In this document: piece after piece, positions 8,617-17,112 of the stretch | Layout: each line of letters begins with the position of its first letter | Numbering within the stretch: the stretch's first letter is position 1 | NCBI GenBank assembly: GCA_963929535.1 | Contig: CAWVIZ010000016.1 | Location: forward strand, 278,743 to 342,742 | Direction of reading: 5' to 3' | DNA: 64,000 nucleotides | Source: Pullilachnospira sp963929535 | GTDB lineage: Bacteria > Bacillota > Clostridia > Lachnospirales > Lachnospiraceae | The notes under the pieces: generated by a model | What the model was told of the DNA's origin: nothing | The model's input: only the letters and a program-made list of their open reading frames with translations | Database searches by the model: none | Translations under genes and position numbers: made by a program

Positions 8617-8807
8617 GTTACAGTTCAGCCTTCAACTGTCCCGCGAGGGCGCTGTGTGCCAGTGGACACGTTAAGCGCCGACCGAAACGGAGTGTAGATC
8701 CCGCTGCATTTGCAGCGGGATCCCGAGACCTGCGGGCGCCAGGCTGCGCGAAACGCAGCCTGTGTGCATGCATTTGTAACAGTGAAGCCGGAAGGCTGAA
8801 CTGTTAC
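8617..8807 (+). mobile_element. MITE copy B (191 bp, long form)
   Basis: It starts GTTACAGTTCAGCCTTC and ends GGAAGGCTGAACTGTTAC. AACAGTTC lies directly on both sides (8609-8616 and 8808-8815), a perfect 8-bp duplication. Compared with the 143-bp copies it has about 50 extra bases after CCCGCGAG, which include a GGCGCT...AGCGCC hairpin. The copy has inserted into a sequence that itself looks like an older, shorter relative of the family. Confidence 0.85.
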
Positions 8808-8855
8808 AACAGTTCAGCCCATCGGCACAGGGCGGCGCAAAGCGGAACCGTTACG
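8808..8855 (+). repeat. degenerate older element interrupted by MITE copy B
   Basis: If copy B and one duplication are removed, the remaining sequence runs from GAACAGTTCAGCC to AAGCGGAACCGTTAC, a ~50-bp piece with family-like ends. This looks like nested insertion into a decayed relative. Confidence 0.4.
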
Positions 8856-8861
8856 TCCGTC

Positions 8862-9449
8862 TCATAAAACTCCCAGATGCTCCAGAAGGATCTTCAGGCC
8901 CAGCAGGATCAGAATGATCCCTCCGGCCATCTCCGCTTTCGATTTATAACGGATACCGAACACATTTCCCGCTTTCACTCCCACCATGGACAGGAGGAAG
9001 GTGATCACTCCGATAAAGGATACCGCCGCCCAGATATTGACCCGGAGAAACGCAAATGTGATTCCCACCGCCAAAGCATCAATACTGGTGGCAACAGCAA
9101 GGACAAACATCTCCCTCACTCCCAGTGACCCCTCCTCCTGGGGACAGACTCCGCACTCTTCCTCCTTCTCATCCTCTCTGGAACATGCCTCCCGGATCAT
9201 ATTGGTTCCGATCAGACCCAGCAGGATAAATGCGATCCAGTGATCAATCGCGGTGATCTTATCCTGAAGCTGCACTCCCAGGAAATATCCCAAAGCCGGC
9301 ATCAGCGCCTGAAAACCTCCAAACCACAGTCCTACGATCGCCGCTCTCCCCAAGGTTACCTTTTTCATGGCCAGGCCCTTACAGACTGCCACGGCAAATG
9401 CATCCATAGACAGGCCTACCGCCAGTGTAAATAATGTTAATGTATCCAT
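8862..9449 (-). CDS. mntP: manganese efflux pump MntP
   Basis: 195 residues and six predicted membrane helices in two related halves, with the conserved SMDAFAVAVCKGL in the first and SIDALAVGITFAF in the second. These Asp-containing motifs are hallmarks of the MntP (DUF204/YebN) family, which exports Mn2+ across the cytoplasmic membrane. The ATG follows GGAGGAGAAAG. The leader contains a yybP-ykoY-type Mn riboswitch with a terminator, which agrees with the function: high Mn2+ should turn the gene on. Confidence 0.93.
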   Translation of the reverse strand: MDTLTLFTLAVGLSMDAFAVAVCKGLAMKKVTLGRAAIVGLWFGGFQALMPALGYFLGVQLQDKITAIDHWIAFILLGLIGTNMIREACSREDEKEEECGVCPQEEGSLGVREMFVLAVATSIDALAVGITFAFLRVNIWAAVSFIGVITFLLSMVGVKAGNVFGIRYKSKAEMAGGIILILLGLKILLEHLGVL

Positions 9450-9552
9450 CTTTCTCCTCCGTTCTTTTTTTTGCGGGAATCCCGGGCCTTTGCCGTCGTA
9501 CGGCCGGTGTCCGCGGATGCGGGCACCGCAGCTGCCTTTCAGGCTTATCGTA

Positions 9553-9597
9553 CAAAAAACTCATGGACAGCATTGGATTTTTATGCTGTCCATGAGT
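9553..9597 (-). terminator. riboswitch-controlled terminator in the mntP leader
   Basis: A 15-bp perfect stem (ACTCATGGACAGCAT with its complement) and a T6 tract on the minus strand. The 5' arm overlaps the CTCATGG that closes the riboswitch aptamer, so the two folds compete. It is therefore an on/off switch and not an ordinary gene end. Confidence 0.85.
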
Positions 9598-9680
9598 CTC
9601 ATTTTTTAAGGCAATACCAGATTTTCATCATTGTGTTGACATTACCACGGCCCTGCCGCAAATTACTCCCTCAATGGATT
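9592..9680 (-). ncRNA. yybP-ykoY manganese riboswitch
   Basis: Read on the minus strand, the leader holds GGGAGTAA near its 5' end, AATGTCAACA, a TCTGGTATTGCC segment and ATGAGACTC at its 3' end. The spacing and these blocks fit the yybP-ykoY class, whose ligand is Mn2+. The closing stem CCATTGAG/CTCATGG competes with the terminator. Position (between promoter and mntP) and the downstream Mn exporter support the call. Confidence 0.8.
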
Positions 9681-9686
9681 GTTTCT

Positions 9687-9715
9687 ATTCTAATCTCCGC
9701 CCTTTCGGTTGTCAA
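9687..9715 (-). promoter_or_regulatory. sigma-A promoter of mntP
   Basis: TTGACA (9715-9710), 17 bases, TAGAAT (9692-9687) on the minus strand. Transcription would begin at the very start of the Mn riboswitch. MITE copy C begins 28 bp upstream of the -35 box. Confidence 0.8.
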
Positions 9716-9743
9716 CCTTTTTTCCTGCTTCTTTTGTGCAAAA

Positions 9744-9886
9744 GTTACAGTTCAGCTTTCCAATATCCCGCGAGGTGTCACGCTGTGTTCGCAGCGTGAT
9801 CCCGAGATTTGCGGGCGCCAGGCTGCGAAAATCGCAGCCTGTGTGCATACATTTGTAACAGTGAAGCCGGAAGGCTGAACTGTTAC
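9744..9886 (+). mobile_element. MITE copy C (143 bp)
   Basis: It starts GTTACAGTTCAGCTTTCC and ends GGAAGGCTGAACTGTTAC. GTGCAAAA flanks it directly on both sides (9736-9743 and 9887-9894), a perfect 8-bp duplication. Internal hairpins are as in copy A, to which it is very similar, so transposition may be recent. It lies upstream of the mntP promoter. Confidence 0.9.
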
Positions 9887-9894
9887 GTGCAAAA

Positions 9895-10143
9895 ATCCGT
9901 ACATCCCCCTGGGATCATCCAAATTCCGGCTGTTCCGATCCGCAGCTTTTTCCAAAGCTTCCCCGGCCCCCTTCATTCGGGATTTCCGCCGACTCTTCCG
10001 GATATCCGTCCAGAGCGCCGGGCAGACGTCTTCCGCGCCTCAGCGGACGTTCCTCCGGACTGCGGATTGTTTTCATGGTATCCCGCACAGCGCCTGAGAC
10101 GATCCATCATCCTCTCTTCGGTCTCCGTCTGCACGCTTCTCCG
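9895..10143. other. GC-rich intergenic stretch, nothing recognised
   Basis: About 250 bp between MITE copy C and the uracil permease stop. It has no convincing gene, terminator or repeat. Confidence 0.4.
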
Positions 10144-11397
10144 TTATTCCTGGTCATTGGTCAGTTTCAGCCGATCCAAAACATAGAAAATCAGGCTTAA
10201 GGCCATAGCGACAATGCAGGCCAGCACCATACCGGTCAGCTCCACATTTCCCAGTTTCAGGGCAATACCGGAAAGTCCCACCACGAACACCACTGAGGTC
10301 AGCGTGAGATTTCTGGATTTTCCATAATCCACCTGCCCGTCCACCAGCATCCGCAGGCCGGAAGTTCCGATCATCCCATACAGCAGGAAAGAAATTCCTC
10401 CGATCACCGGACCCGGAATGGTGTTGATCAGCGCCGCCAGTTTCCCCAGGAAAGAACAGCAGATGGACAGTACCGCCGCGCCTCCGATCACCTGGACGCT
10501 GTACACCTTGGTCACCGCCATCACACCGATATTTTCTCCGTAAGTTGTGGTGGGAACGGATCCCACCAGACCGGAAAGAGCAGTGGAAAAGAAATCCGCA
10601 AACAGTGACCGGTGAAGCCCCGGATCCTTCAGAAGATTCCTGTTCACGATCTTTCCTGTTACGATCTGATGTCCGATGTGCTCCGAAGTCACCAGCAAAA
10701 GCGCCGGAAGGATCGTCAGGATCGCCTCCACGTTAAATCTGGGCGTCTGGAAATTGGGCAGCGCAAAAAAGGAGGCCTCCCTCACTGCGCTGAAATCCAG
10801 TATCCCCAGCACCGCCGCGGAAATATATCCGGCAATGATGGCGATCAGAATAGGGATCACAGACAAGAATCCCCGGAACAGGATCTGTCCGAACACTGCC
10901 ACCCCCAGGGTAATGAGAAACACTGCCACGTTCCGGCCGTCCACCTCCTCTGCCAGGAGTCCTGCCGTATCAGCGGCGCTTCCCGCCAGCTCCAGACCGA
11001 TCAGCGCCACCACAGGCCCCATGGCTGCCGTGGGGAGCACAATATCGATCCAATTGGTACCGCATTTTTTAATGATCAGCGCCACTGCCATACCACAGAT
11101 TCCCAGCACCACAAATCCGCCCAGCGCGTACTGATAACCGAATTTGTCGATCACCAGCAGCGCCGGAGACAGAAAGGCGAAGCTGGAGCCCAGATAAGCA
11201 GGAGCTTTCCCTTTTGTAATAAGAATGAACAGCAGTGTACCCACGCCGTTCATCAGCAGTACGATGGCCGGATTGATCTCAAACATAAACGGCACCAGAA
11301 CTGATGCGCCAAACATGGCAAACATGTGCTGTACACTCAGCGGAACCAGCAGTTTTACCGGAACCTTCTCTTCCACCTGAATGATTTTCTTTTCCAC
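10144..11397 (-). CDS. uraA: uracil/xanthine permease, NCS2 family (UraA-like)
   Basis: 417 residues with about 14 hydrophobic helices. Family marks are VPLSVQHMFAMFGASVLVP near the start, the GGTPTTT-equivalent SVPTTTYGENIGVMAVTKVYS segment, and TSEHIGHQ. It would import uracil (or xanthine) with protons. I prefer the GTG start (VEKKIIQVEEKVP): AAGGAGGAGAGACAA lies just ahead, and using the upstream ATG would place that ribosome site inside the gene. There is no pyr operon next to it, so it is probably a separate salvage unit. Confidence 0.87.
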   Translation of the reverse strand: MEKKIIQVEEKVPVKLLVPLSVQHMFAMFGASVLVPFMFEINPAIVLLMNGVGTLLFILITKGKAPAYLGSSFAFLSPALLVIDKFGYQYALGGFVVLGICGMAVALIIKKCGTNWIDIVLPTAAMGPVVALIGLELAGSAADTAGLLAEEVDGRNVAVFLITLGVAVFGQILFRGFLSVIPILIAIIAGYISAAVLGILDFSAVREASFFALPNFQTPRFNVEAILTILPALLLVTSEHIGHQIVTGKIVNRNLLKDPGLHRSLFADFFSTALSGLVGSVPTTTYGENIGVMAVTKVYSVQVIGGAAVLSICCSFLGKLAALINTIPGPVIGGISFLLYGMIGTSGLRMLVDGQVDYGKSRNLTLTSVVFVVGLSGIALKLGNVELTGMVLACIVAMALSLIFYVLDRLKLTNDQE

Positions 11398-11827
11398 TTG
11401 TCTCTCCTCCTTCATTTTATACTTTCCCGGTACCCCGGCACTGCCAGGTGTGCAGGTACCCTCCCGCTTATCATAACACGAGGCTGGCAGAAGCGCCAGA
11501 ATAACCTGTTTTATTTCTGTTTTTCGGCAGCAGCTCAGCCTGCGGCTTCACTCTGTTTCAGCCGGCGCTATGGGTGTACCGCTGGTACACAGCGGTCTCA
11601 CGGGATTGCGTAAAACTGAACAGGAACGTTTTTCCTATACCTCTGCCGGCTCCGGCCTTTTGGGGAAAATCGTTGCTGCCCTTGTCACTGTCCGCACCGC
11701 CGTTGATGGCGGTATACCGTTATATCACGCCCGGCAAACAGGTTGCTGCCGCTATTTTAGCGCTCCTTGCTTTTCTTGTCAGCAGGCGCTTAACACCGTA
11801 TTTTGATTTTGTCAAAGGAACAGAAAA

Positions 11828-11860
11828 AAAGCAGTAAATCTTTTTCCGATTTACTGCTTT
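11828..11860 (-). terminator. strong terminator for leftward transcripts
   Basis: A 13-bp stem (AAAGCAGTAAATC and its complement) with T7 on the minus strand. It would end transcription coming from hsp20 and the gene fragment behind it. Confidence 0.8.
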
Positions 11861-11917
11861 CAGCGGATGGCCGATATTCAGTTTTTGGTATAGCGTTAAC
11901 AGATAGCAAATCCGTTT

Positions 11918-12112
11918 TTATTTATGAAAGTATTTCGGGCTAAAGTCTTTTACATGAATCGTTTCCATCATCTCTTTGAAATCCTCCTCCTGAAAATCGT
12001 TATCCATGCAAAAAACTTCATAATCTACTCCTAAATACGATAGAAATAATCCGGTTTCCTGATAACCGCTTTCTGTCGCAACCTGGTTGCCAGTCGTTAA
12101 GTTGGTCTGTTT
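11918..12112 (-). pseudogene. C-terminal gene fragment, family unknown
   Basis: An open minus-strand frame of 64 residues ends LSYLGVDYEVFCMDNDF, then EEDFKEMMETIHVKDFSPKYFHK and a stop, and has protein-like composition but no start codon with a ribosome site. A second frame just upstream (KPATDEEVLKTDQLND) could join it by a single frameshift near 12090. I do not recognise the family. A terminator follows, as expected for a former gene end. Confidence 0.4.
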
Positions 12113-12200
12113 TCAATACTTCCTCATCGGTGGCTGGCTTACCGGCGCACAGCCCTTTTCATTGGTATTCCGCAAAAGCCCGCAGCCCTCCGTCCTGTTC

Positions 12201-12650
12201 TCATCCCTCAATGGAGATATATTTCTTCTGTTCCACTTCCCTGGCATCCTTCTTCGGAATGGACAGCTTCAGGATTCCATTCTCGTATTTGGCGTGGATA
12301 TCTTCCTGCTCCACACCCTCGCCCACATAGAAGCTTCTGCTCATTGCTCCCGCATAGCGTTCCCGGCGGATGTACTTGCCGTCCTCATTCTTTTCATCCT
12401 TATCAAGGCCTTTGGCTGCGGAAATCGTCAGATAACCATCTTTTAACTGAGCGGAAATCTCATCCTTCTTAAATCCCGGAAGATCCACATCCAGTTCATA
12501 ACCTTTATCCGTCTCTCTGACGTCCGTCTTCATCATGTTTTTCCCGTGTTTGCCATACAGCGGGTTCTTCTGTCCAAAGAAATCTCTGTCAAACGGGAAA
12601 TCCATCCAATCATCAAATAAGTTTTCTCCAAAAATACTAGGCATCATCAT
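12201..12650 (-). CDS. small heat-shock protein, Hsp20/alpha-crystallin family
   Basis: 149 residues. The alpha-crystallin domain runs from about residue 40 to 140 (MKTDVRETDKGYELDVDLPGFKKDEI, then YAGAMSRSFYVGEGV, then the A.YENGILKLSIPKK motif). The C-terminal IXI motif is ISI in KKYISIEG. It is an ATP-independent holdase that keeps unfolding proteins soluble in the cytoplasm. Three ATGs in a row stand at the start; the first follows GAAAGGGGATATGACTT. The promoter and a half CIRCE site lie at 12802-12844. Confidence 0.92.
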   Translation of the reverse strand: MMMPSIFGENLFDDWMDFPFDRDFFGQKNPLYGKHGKNMMKTDVRETDKGYELDVDLPGFKKDEISAQLKDGYLTISAAKGLDKDEKNEDGKYIRRERYAGAMSRSFYVGEGVEQEDIHAKYENGILKLSIPKKDAREVEQKKYISIEG

Positions 12651-12801
12651 AAGTCATATCCCCTTTCTTTGTATGATGAAATCTTTATAAGCACTGTCGG
12701 AGAAATCCGAGGTGTTGTCGTTATGATCGTGAACTTTGGGAAGAAGCCTTACCGGATCTGCCTTTCGTCATCCTTTTTTCCTCTCCCTTTGTTCTATATG
12801 T

Positions 12802-12844
12802 AATATAACACTTATTATCAGCCAAGTCAAGCCTGGAGTGCTAA
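12802..12844 (-). promoter_or_regulatory. hsp20 promoter with CIRCE half-site
   Basis: TTGACT (12830-12825), 17 bases, TATATT (12807-12802) on the minus strand. Six bases upstream of the -35 box stands TTAGCACTC, one arm of the HrcA-binding CIRCE element; the second arm (GAGTGCTAA nine bases away) is missing, so HrcA control is uncertain. Confidence 0.65.
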
Positions 12845-12950
12845 AATTTTGTGAAGTTTTTGTGACCGTTCTGCTTCCTGCTGACCGCAGGAAATTCATC
12901 AAAGAGGTTTTCGATCTCCTTTATGATCGGCTGGGCCGCATCCTATGGTA

Positions 12951-12979
12951 TTGATATAGTACCGCTTTCCCGATATAAT
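12951..12979 (+). promoter_or_regulatory. sigma-A promoter of the YcaQ-like gene
   Basis: TTGATA, 17 bases, TATAAT, about 70 bases before the start codon at 13051. Confidence 0.7.
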
Positions 12980-13050
12980 ATCCCCATAGGAGCCATCATC
13001 CGGCTCCGCCGCAGCACAGTTATCCGACTTCAATACCAGGAGAAATTCAT

Positions 13051-14178
13051 ATGGAAGACTTCACTACAGACCAGATTCGAAATTTTCGCCTTCGCTCCCA
13101 CCACCTGGACCGGGAATACGCAAAAACAGACGCCATATATCTGGCGGAGGCATGCGGTTTCCAGAACAGTCCGCCCGGCGCCTGGGAGGCGGCGCTGTTT
13201 CACCGTATCCCAACTCTTCTCCAGGAAGACGCGGACCGGTTTCTCTATGAAGAGAAATCCCTCCTGCAGGCCTGGAGCTTCCGGGGCGTTCCGGTGGTAT
13301 TTCCCACCGCCGCAAAGGACATCTTCCTGTCCGCCTTGGTTCCGGAGGAGGGGGAGAAGTGGATTTATACTGATGGGATCGGCCTGGCTCTGGATTTTCT
13401 TCAGATGGACTTTGATCAGGTCCTGCAGCTGCTGCTTCAGGTGATCCCGCGGCTGGAGGAAGTGGTGCTGGAAAGCAAAAATACTCTGGATCAGACTCTG
13501 GCCCGGTGGATATGCCCTCTGCGTCCCTGTTCCTTTCTGGGCCTGGTGGTCTTCGGCAGACGAAATGGAATCTACCCCACATTTACCTCTCTGAAAAGCT
13601 GGGTGGAAGCATCCTCCCAACCAGGTACGGCGGTTCCCCAAAAAGAAGCGGTTCAGAAACTGGTGAGAAAATACCTTCACTGCTACGGACCTTCCACGCC
13701 GTCTCATATGGCCGCCTGGCTGGGATGTACCCCCCGTCAGGCCCGGCGGATGTGGGATACCGTGGCAGATGAGCTGGAATCCGCAAAGATCCTGGGAAAA
13801 AAAGCATTTTTTCTGGCTTCCGACAGGCAGGCGCTGGAAAGCCCTGCCCCCCTGAAACGGAATCTGGTGCTGATCGATGCTCATGATCCTTTCCTGGACC
13901 AAAGGGACCGCCAGATCCTCCAGCCGGAAAAATCCTTTCACCGCCGTATCTGGCGGACTGTGGCCAATCCCGGCGCCATACTTTACCGGGGAGAGGTCAT
14001 CGGGATATGGAATGCCAAAAAGCAGAAAAACGGTCTGGATTTTGTGATAGAGTTATGGAAGATCCCGGATCACAGCGGGGAAACGGAAGCGTCTCTTGAA
14101 CGTAAGCTTTCCCAACAGGCAGAGGCTTATGCCGCTTTTCGAAAACAGAAGGTGGGATCCGTTGGTCTGAAGACCTGA
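13051..14178 (+). CDS. winged-helix DNA-binding protein, YcaQ/AlkX-like (HTH_42)
   Basis: 375 residues. The motif LLQAWSFRGVPVVFP near residue 75 corresponds to the Q-x-R-G region of the HTH_42 family (PF06224), and the GPSTPSHMAAWLGCTPRQARRMWDTV block is a winged-helix unit. Studied members (AlkZ, YcaQ/AlkX) are DNA glycosylases that unhook interstrand crosslinks; many Firmicute relatives are untested. The start is ATG after CCAGGAGAAATTCAT. It is transcribed alone from its own promoter and converges on the Nudix gene. Confidence 0.75.
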   Translation: MEDFTTDQIRNFRLRSHHLDREYAKTDAIYLAEACGFQNSPPGAWEAALFHRIPTLLQEDADRFLYEEKSLLQAWSFRGVPVVFPTAAKDIFLSALVPEEGEKWIYTDGIGLALDFLQMDFDQVLQLLLQVIPRLEEVVLESKNTLDQTLARWICPLRPCSFLGLVVFGRRNGIYPTFTSLKSWVEASSQPGTAVPQKEAVQKLVRKYLHCYGPSTPSHMAAWLGCTPRQARRMWDTVADELESAKILGKKAFFLASDRQALESPAPLKRNLVLIDAHDPFLDQRDRQILQPEKSFHRRIWRTVANPGAILYRGEVIGIWNAKKQKNGLDFVIELWKIPDHSGETEASLERKLSQQAEAYAAFRKQKVGSVGLKT

Positions 14179-14190
14179 ATTCCGGACATC

Positions 14191-14243
14191 AAAAAGCCTG
14201 CAATGCCATCCCTTATACAGGGAACGGTATCACAGGCTTTTTC
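14191..14243. terminator. bidirectional terminator
   Basis: AAAAAGCCTG pairs with CAGGCTTTTT, with an inner TCCCT/AGGGA stem. It separates the convergent YcaQ-like and Nudix genes and has T-runs on both strands. Confidence 0.85.
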
Positions 14244-14693
14244 TTATTGCAATACGTTTCTCTTCTCTCCGTTTTTCTCCAGAATTATATGCTCACTCAC
14301 CGAATCATCCAGAAACAGCCGTATCATATATTCCATCCCGCGGGCCAGCTTCATATTTTCCATATCCTCCAGCCGTACCCAGGACATCTGTCCTTCCAAA
14401 GAGGATGTGAGCTGTCCCGTGAAATGACATGTCTTATAGCACAGTACCACGTATCTGGTCCCATCTTCCAGAAAAAACTGTTTCACCCCGCAGATCCGGG
14501 GGGGGCGGATGGTCAGTCCCGTTTCTTCCCTGATCTCCCGGATCACGGAATCCGTAAAAGACTCTCCCTTTTCCACATGGCCGCCGGGAAAGGTGATTCC
14601 TCCCCATTCCGGATCCACCCGGTTCTGCACCAGCACGTTTCCCTTCTCATCATATACCATACACATATTGGTAAATACAGCAGTTTCCTTCAT
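14244..14693 (-). CDS. Nudix hydrolase (MutT/8-oxo-dGTPase-like)
   Basis: 149 residues with a perfect Nudix box, GGHVEKGESFTDSVIREIREETGL split as G-x5-E-x7-REIREETGL at about residues 36-59. Such enzymes hydrolyse nucleoside diphosphate derivatives with Mg2+; this size and the YDEKGNVLVQNRV start suggest house-cleaning of oxidised nucleotides, but the substrate is not readable. It starts 14 bases after the symporter stop and is probably co-transcribed with it. Confidence 0.9.
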   Translation of the reverse strand: MKETAVFTNMCMVYDEKGNVLVQNRVDPEWGGITFPGGHVEKGESFTDSVIREIREETGLTIRPPRICGVKQFFLEDGTRYVVLCYKTCHFTGQLTSSLEGQMSWVRLEDMENMKLARGMEYMIRLFLDDSVSEHIILEKNGEKRNVLQ

Positions 14694-14707
14694 CAGTTGT
14701 TCCCTTT

Positions 14708-16111
14708 CTACTTTGAATCCTTTCTAACCGGTTCGTCCCGGTAGGGCACCGGTGTGTCATCCCGGGCGTCCAGATTATTGATATACTTCTTTGTCTCCGC
14801 GGCCACCAACGGCGAAAGCAGGAGCACAGCGATCAGATTGGGGATAGCCATAAGCGCATTCAGGATATCCGCAATCAGCCAGATCAGATTCAAAGATAAT
14901 ATGGGAGCGACCACCGCCACCAGGATATACAGCACCCGGTACGGGATCAGGATCTTTTTCCCAGCGAAATATTCCACACACCGTTCTCCATAATAAGCCC
15001 AGCCCAATACGGTGGAAAATGCGAAGGATATGATCCCCGCCACCAGAATAAAGGGACCCACCACCGGAATCTGATCAAAGGCCAGTGTGGTCAGGATACC
15101 TCCGTCCGTAACACCGCTCATATCAATGGAAGGATTTTTCATGATGCTGCTGACCAGTACAATACCGGTCATGGCGCAGACCACAACAGTATCCCAGAAG
15201 GTTCCGGTGCTGGAGACCAGTGCCTGGCGTACCGGATTTCTGGTCTGAGCAGCTGCAGCGGCAATGGGCGCGGAACCCATACCGGATTCGTTGGAAAACA
15301 GCCCCCTGGCCACTCCATAGTGCATGGCCTGCATGATTCCGCCGCCTACCAGTCCCCCGGCCGCGGCTCCCGGCTGGAACGCCAGGGAAACGATGGTCTT
15401 CAGTGCGGGCAGTATGTAATCATAATTGTAACACAGAATCACAATGCAGCCTGCCACATAAAGGATTGCCATAAAGGGCACCAGCTTTTCACATACACTG
15501 GCGATGGATTTGATTCCGCCAAAGATCACCAGGGCCACCAGAATCCCCACAGCTACGCCGATCACCCACTTGGGAATACTCAGATTCTCATAACATACTG
15601 TAGCAATGGCATTCACCTGGGTGGCGCAGCCGATTCCAAAGGCGGCAAATCCCCCGAAAAATGCGAAAAGAACACCCAGCCATTTCATGTTAAGCCCCCG
15701 CTCCAGAGCATACATGGCGCCGCCCTGCATCCTGCCGTCCCGGGTTTTCACCCGGTATTTTACAGATATCAGAGACTCACTGTACTTGGTGGCGATCCCG
15801 AATACACCGGTGAGCCAGCACCACAGCACCGCACCAGGTCCTCCCAGGGCAATGGCGGTTCCCACTCCAATAATATTTCCCGTACCGATGGTTGCCGCCA
15901 GAGCCGTGGTCAGTGCTCCGAACTGACTCACCTCGCCCTCCGCTTCCTCGTCCCTTGTCACAGAAAGCCGGATTCCCGTTCCCAGCTTTCTCTGGATCCC
16001 TTTCGTGCGGAATGTCATAAATATGTGGGTGCCCAGCAGCAGAAGGATCATACCCCAGCCCCAGACCGCATCATCTATGCTCTGAACCACAGCATAAATT
16101 TTCTCATACAT
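14708..16111 (-). CDS. sodium:alanine/glycine symporter (AGCS family)
   Basis: 467 residues from MYEKIYAVVQSI. The signature GTGNIIGVGTAIALGGPGAVLWCW and the second motif NESGMGSAPIAAAAA are characteristic of the AGCS family, with about 11 membrane helices. It imports alanine or glycine with Na+. An upstream in-frame ATG exists, but GAGGAGG lies eight bases before the chosen start and would be inside the longer form. The Nudix gene follows. Confidence 0.92.
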   Translation of the reverse strand: MYEKIYAVVQSIDDAVWGWGMILLLLGTHIFMTFRTKGIQRKLGTGIRLSVTRDEEAEGEVSQFGALTTALAATIGTGNIIGVGTAIALGGPGAVLWCWLTGVFGIATKYSESLISVKYRVKTRDGRMQGGAMYALERGLNMKWLGVLFAFFGGFAAFGIGCATQVNAIATVCYENLSIPKWVIGVAVGILVALVIFGGIKSIASVCEKLVPFMAILYVAGCIVILCYNYDYILPALKTIVSLAFQPGAAAGGLVGGGIMQAMHYGVARGLFSNESGMGSAPIAAAAAQTRNPVRQALVSSTGTFWDTVVVCAMTGIVLVSSIMKNPSIDMSGVTDGGILTTLAFDQIPVVGPFILVAGIISFAFSTVLGWAYYGERCVEYFAGKKILIPYRVLYILVAVVAPILSLNLIWLIADILNALMAIPNLIAVLLLSPLVAAETKKYINNLDARDDTPVPYRDEPVRKDSK

Positions 16112-16364
16112 GTGTCTGTCCTCCTCTTTCATACTTCCCGTTCCCCGGATTTTCACATCTACTACTTTACCATATCACAGTGCTGCTTGTAAAGAACAGG
16201 AACCAAAGAATCGTACAGAGGGCTATTTTCTTACGCTTTTCTGAATATCCGCTTTTTTTCTTCCGCTTTTTCCCGGAGATTGATATAATGGAAGAAATAC
16301 AGCAAGCTCCGGCCGCCATACTCCGGAGTGATATGAGAAAAAATGAGGAATGGAGGTAGTTATT

Positions 16365-17048
16365 ATGCAGTATCAAATTCAGGGGGATACGCTGCCCGTT
16401 GTGATCTGTCAGCTGGAAACCGGAGAAAAAATGATTACAGAAAAGGGATCCATGTCCTGGATGTCTCCCAATATGCAGATGGAGACCAGTACCAACGGAG
16501 GCGTGGGAAAGGCTTTCGGACGGCTTTTCTCCGGCGATTCTTTCTTTCAGAATATTTACACAGCCCAGGGCGGACCTGGCATGATCGCCTTTGCGTCCAG
16601 CTTTCCCGGTTCCATAAAGCCCTTTGAGGTGGGCCCGGGGCAGGAATATATCTTTCAGAAAAGCTCATTCCTGGCGGCAGAATCCAGCGTAGAGCTGTCA
16701 ACCTTTTTCCAGAAAAAGTTCTCTTCCGGACTCTTCGGCGGAGAGGGTTTTATCCTGCAGAAAATATCGGGAAATGGGCTGGTATTCGCAGAATTTGACG
16801 GCCATGTGGTGGAATATCAGCTGGACGCCGGTCAGCAGATAGTGATCGACACCGGTTACCTGGCTGCTATGACCGCCTCCTGTTCCATTGAAGTGGTTAC
16901 TGTACCCGGAGTAAAGAATATGCTGTTCGGCGGGGAGGGAATCTTCAATACCCTGGTAACCGGTCCGGGTCATATCTGGCTGCAGACCATGCCCATCTCG
17001 TCAGTGGCCGGCGTACTGCGTCCCTACTTCCCGTCCAGCGGAAGATAA
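16365..17048 (+). CDS. AIM24/TIGR00266 family protein
   Basis: 227 residues from MQYQIQGDTLPVV. The family is recognised from LPVVICQLETGEKMITEKGSMSWM near the start and the repeated beta-rich halves with GGEGF and GGEGIFNTLVTGPG. It probably folds as a beta-helix/trimer; the bacterial function is unknown (the mitochondrial namesake shapes the inner membrane). TGGAGGTAGTTATT precedes the chosen ATG; a start five codons upstream would have no ribosome site. A TATAAT at 16284-16289 may be its -10 box. Confidence 0.85.
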   Translation: MQYQIQGDTLPVVICQLETGEKMITEKGSMSWMSPNMQMETSTNGGVGKAFGRLFSGDSFFQNIYTAQGGPGMIAFASSFPGSIKPFEVGPGQEYIFQKSSFLAAESSVELSTFFQKKFSSGLFGGEGFILQKISGNGLVFAEFDGHVVEYQLDAGQQIVIDTGYLAAMTASCSIEVVTVPGVKNMLFGGEGIFNTLVTGPGHIWLQTMPISSVAGVLRPYFPSSGR

Positions 17049-17112
17049 AAGCCGCCTTCCAAGCGGCAGCCGGAAGTAAGGCGATATCCTTTCCGGATGT
17101 ATCCATAGCAGA

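Larger units (their letters stand above)
11398..12200. other. 800-bp region of decayed coding fragments
   Basis: The stretch between uraA and hsp20 holds no intact gene. At 11640-11837 a plus-strand frame encodes a hydrophobic tail ending FDFVKGTEKKQ, vaguely like a PlsY-type acyltransferase C-terminus (weak). At 11918-12112 a minus-strand frame without a start looks like a gene tail. A terminator at 11828-11860 serves minus-strand transcripts. Around 11528-11560 a faint MITE-like right end is visible in reverse. Confidence 0.45.
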
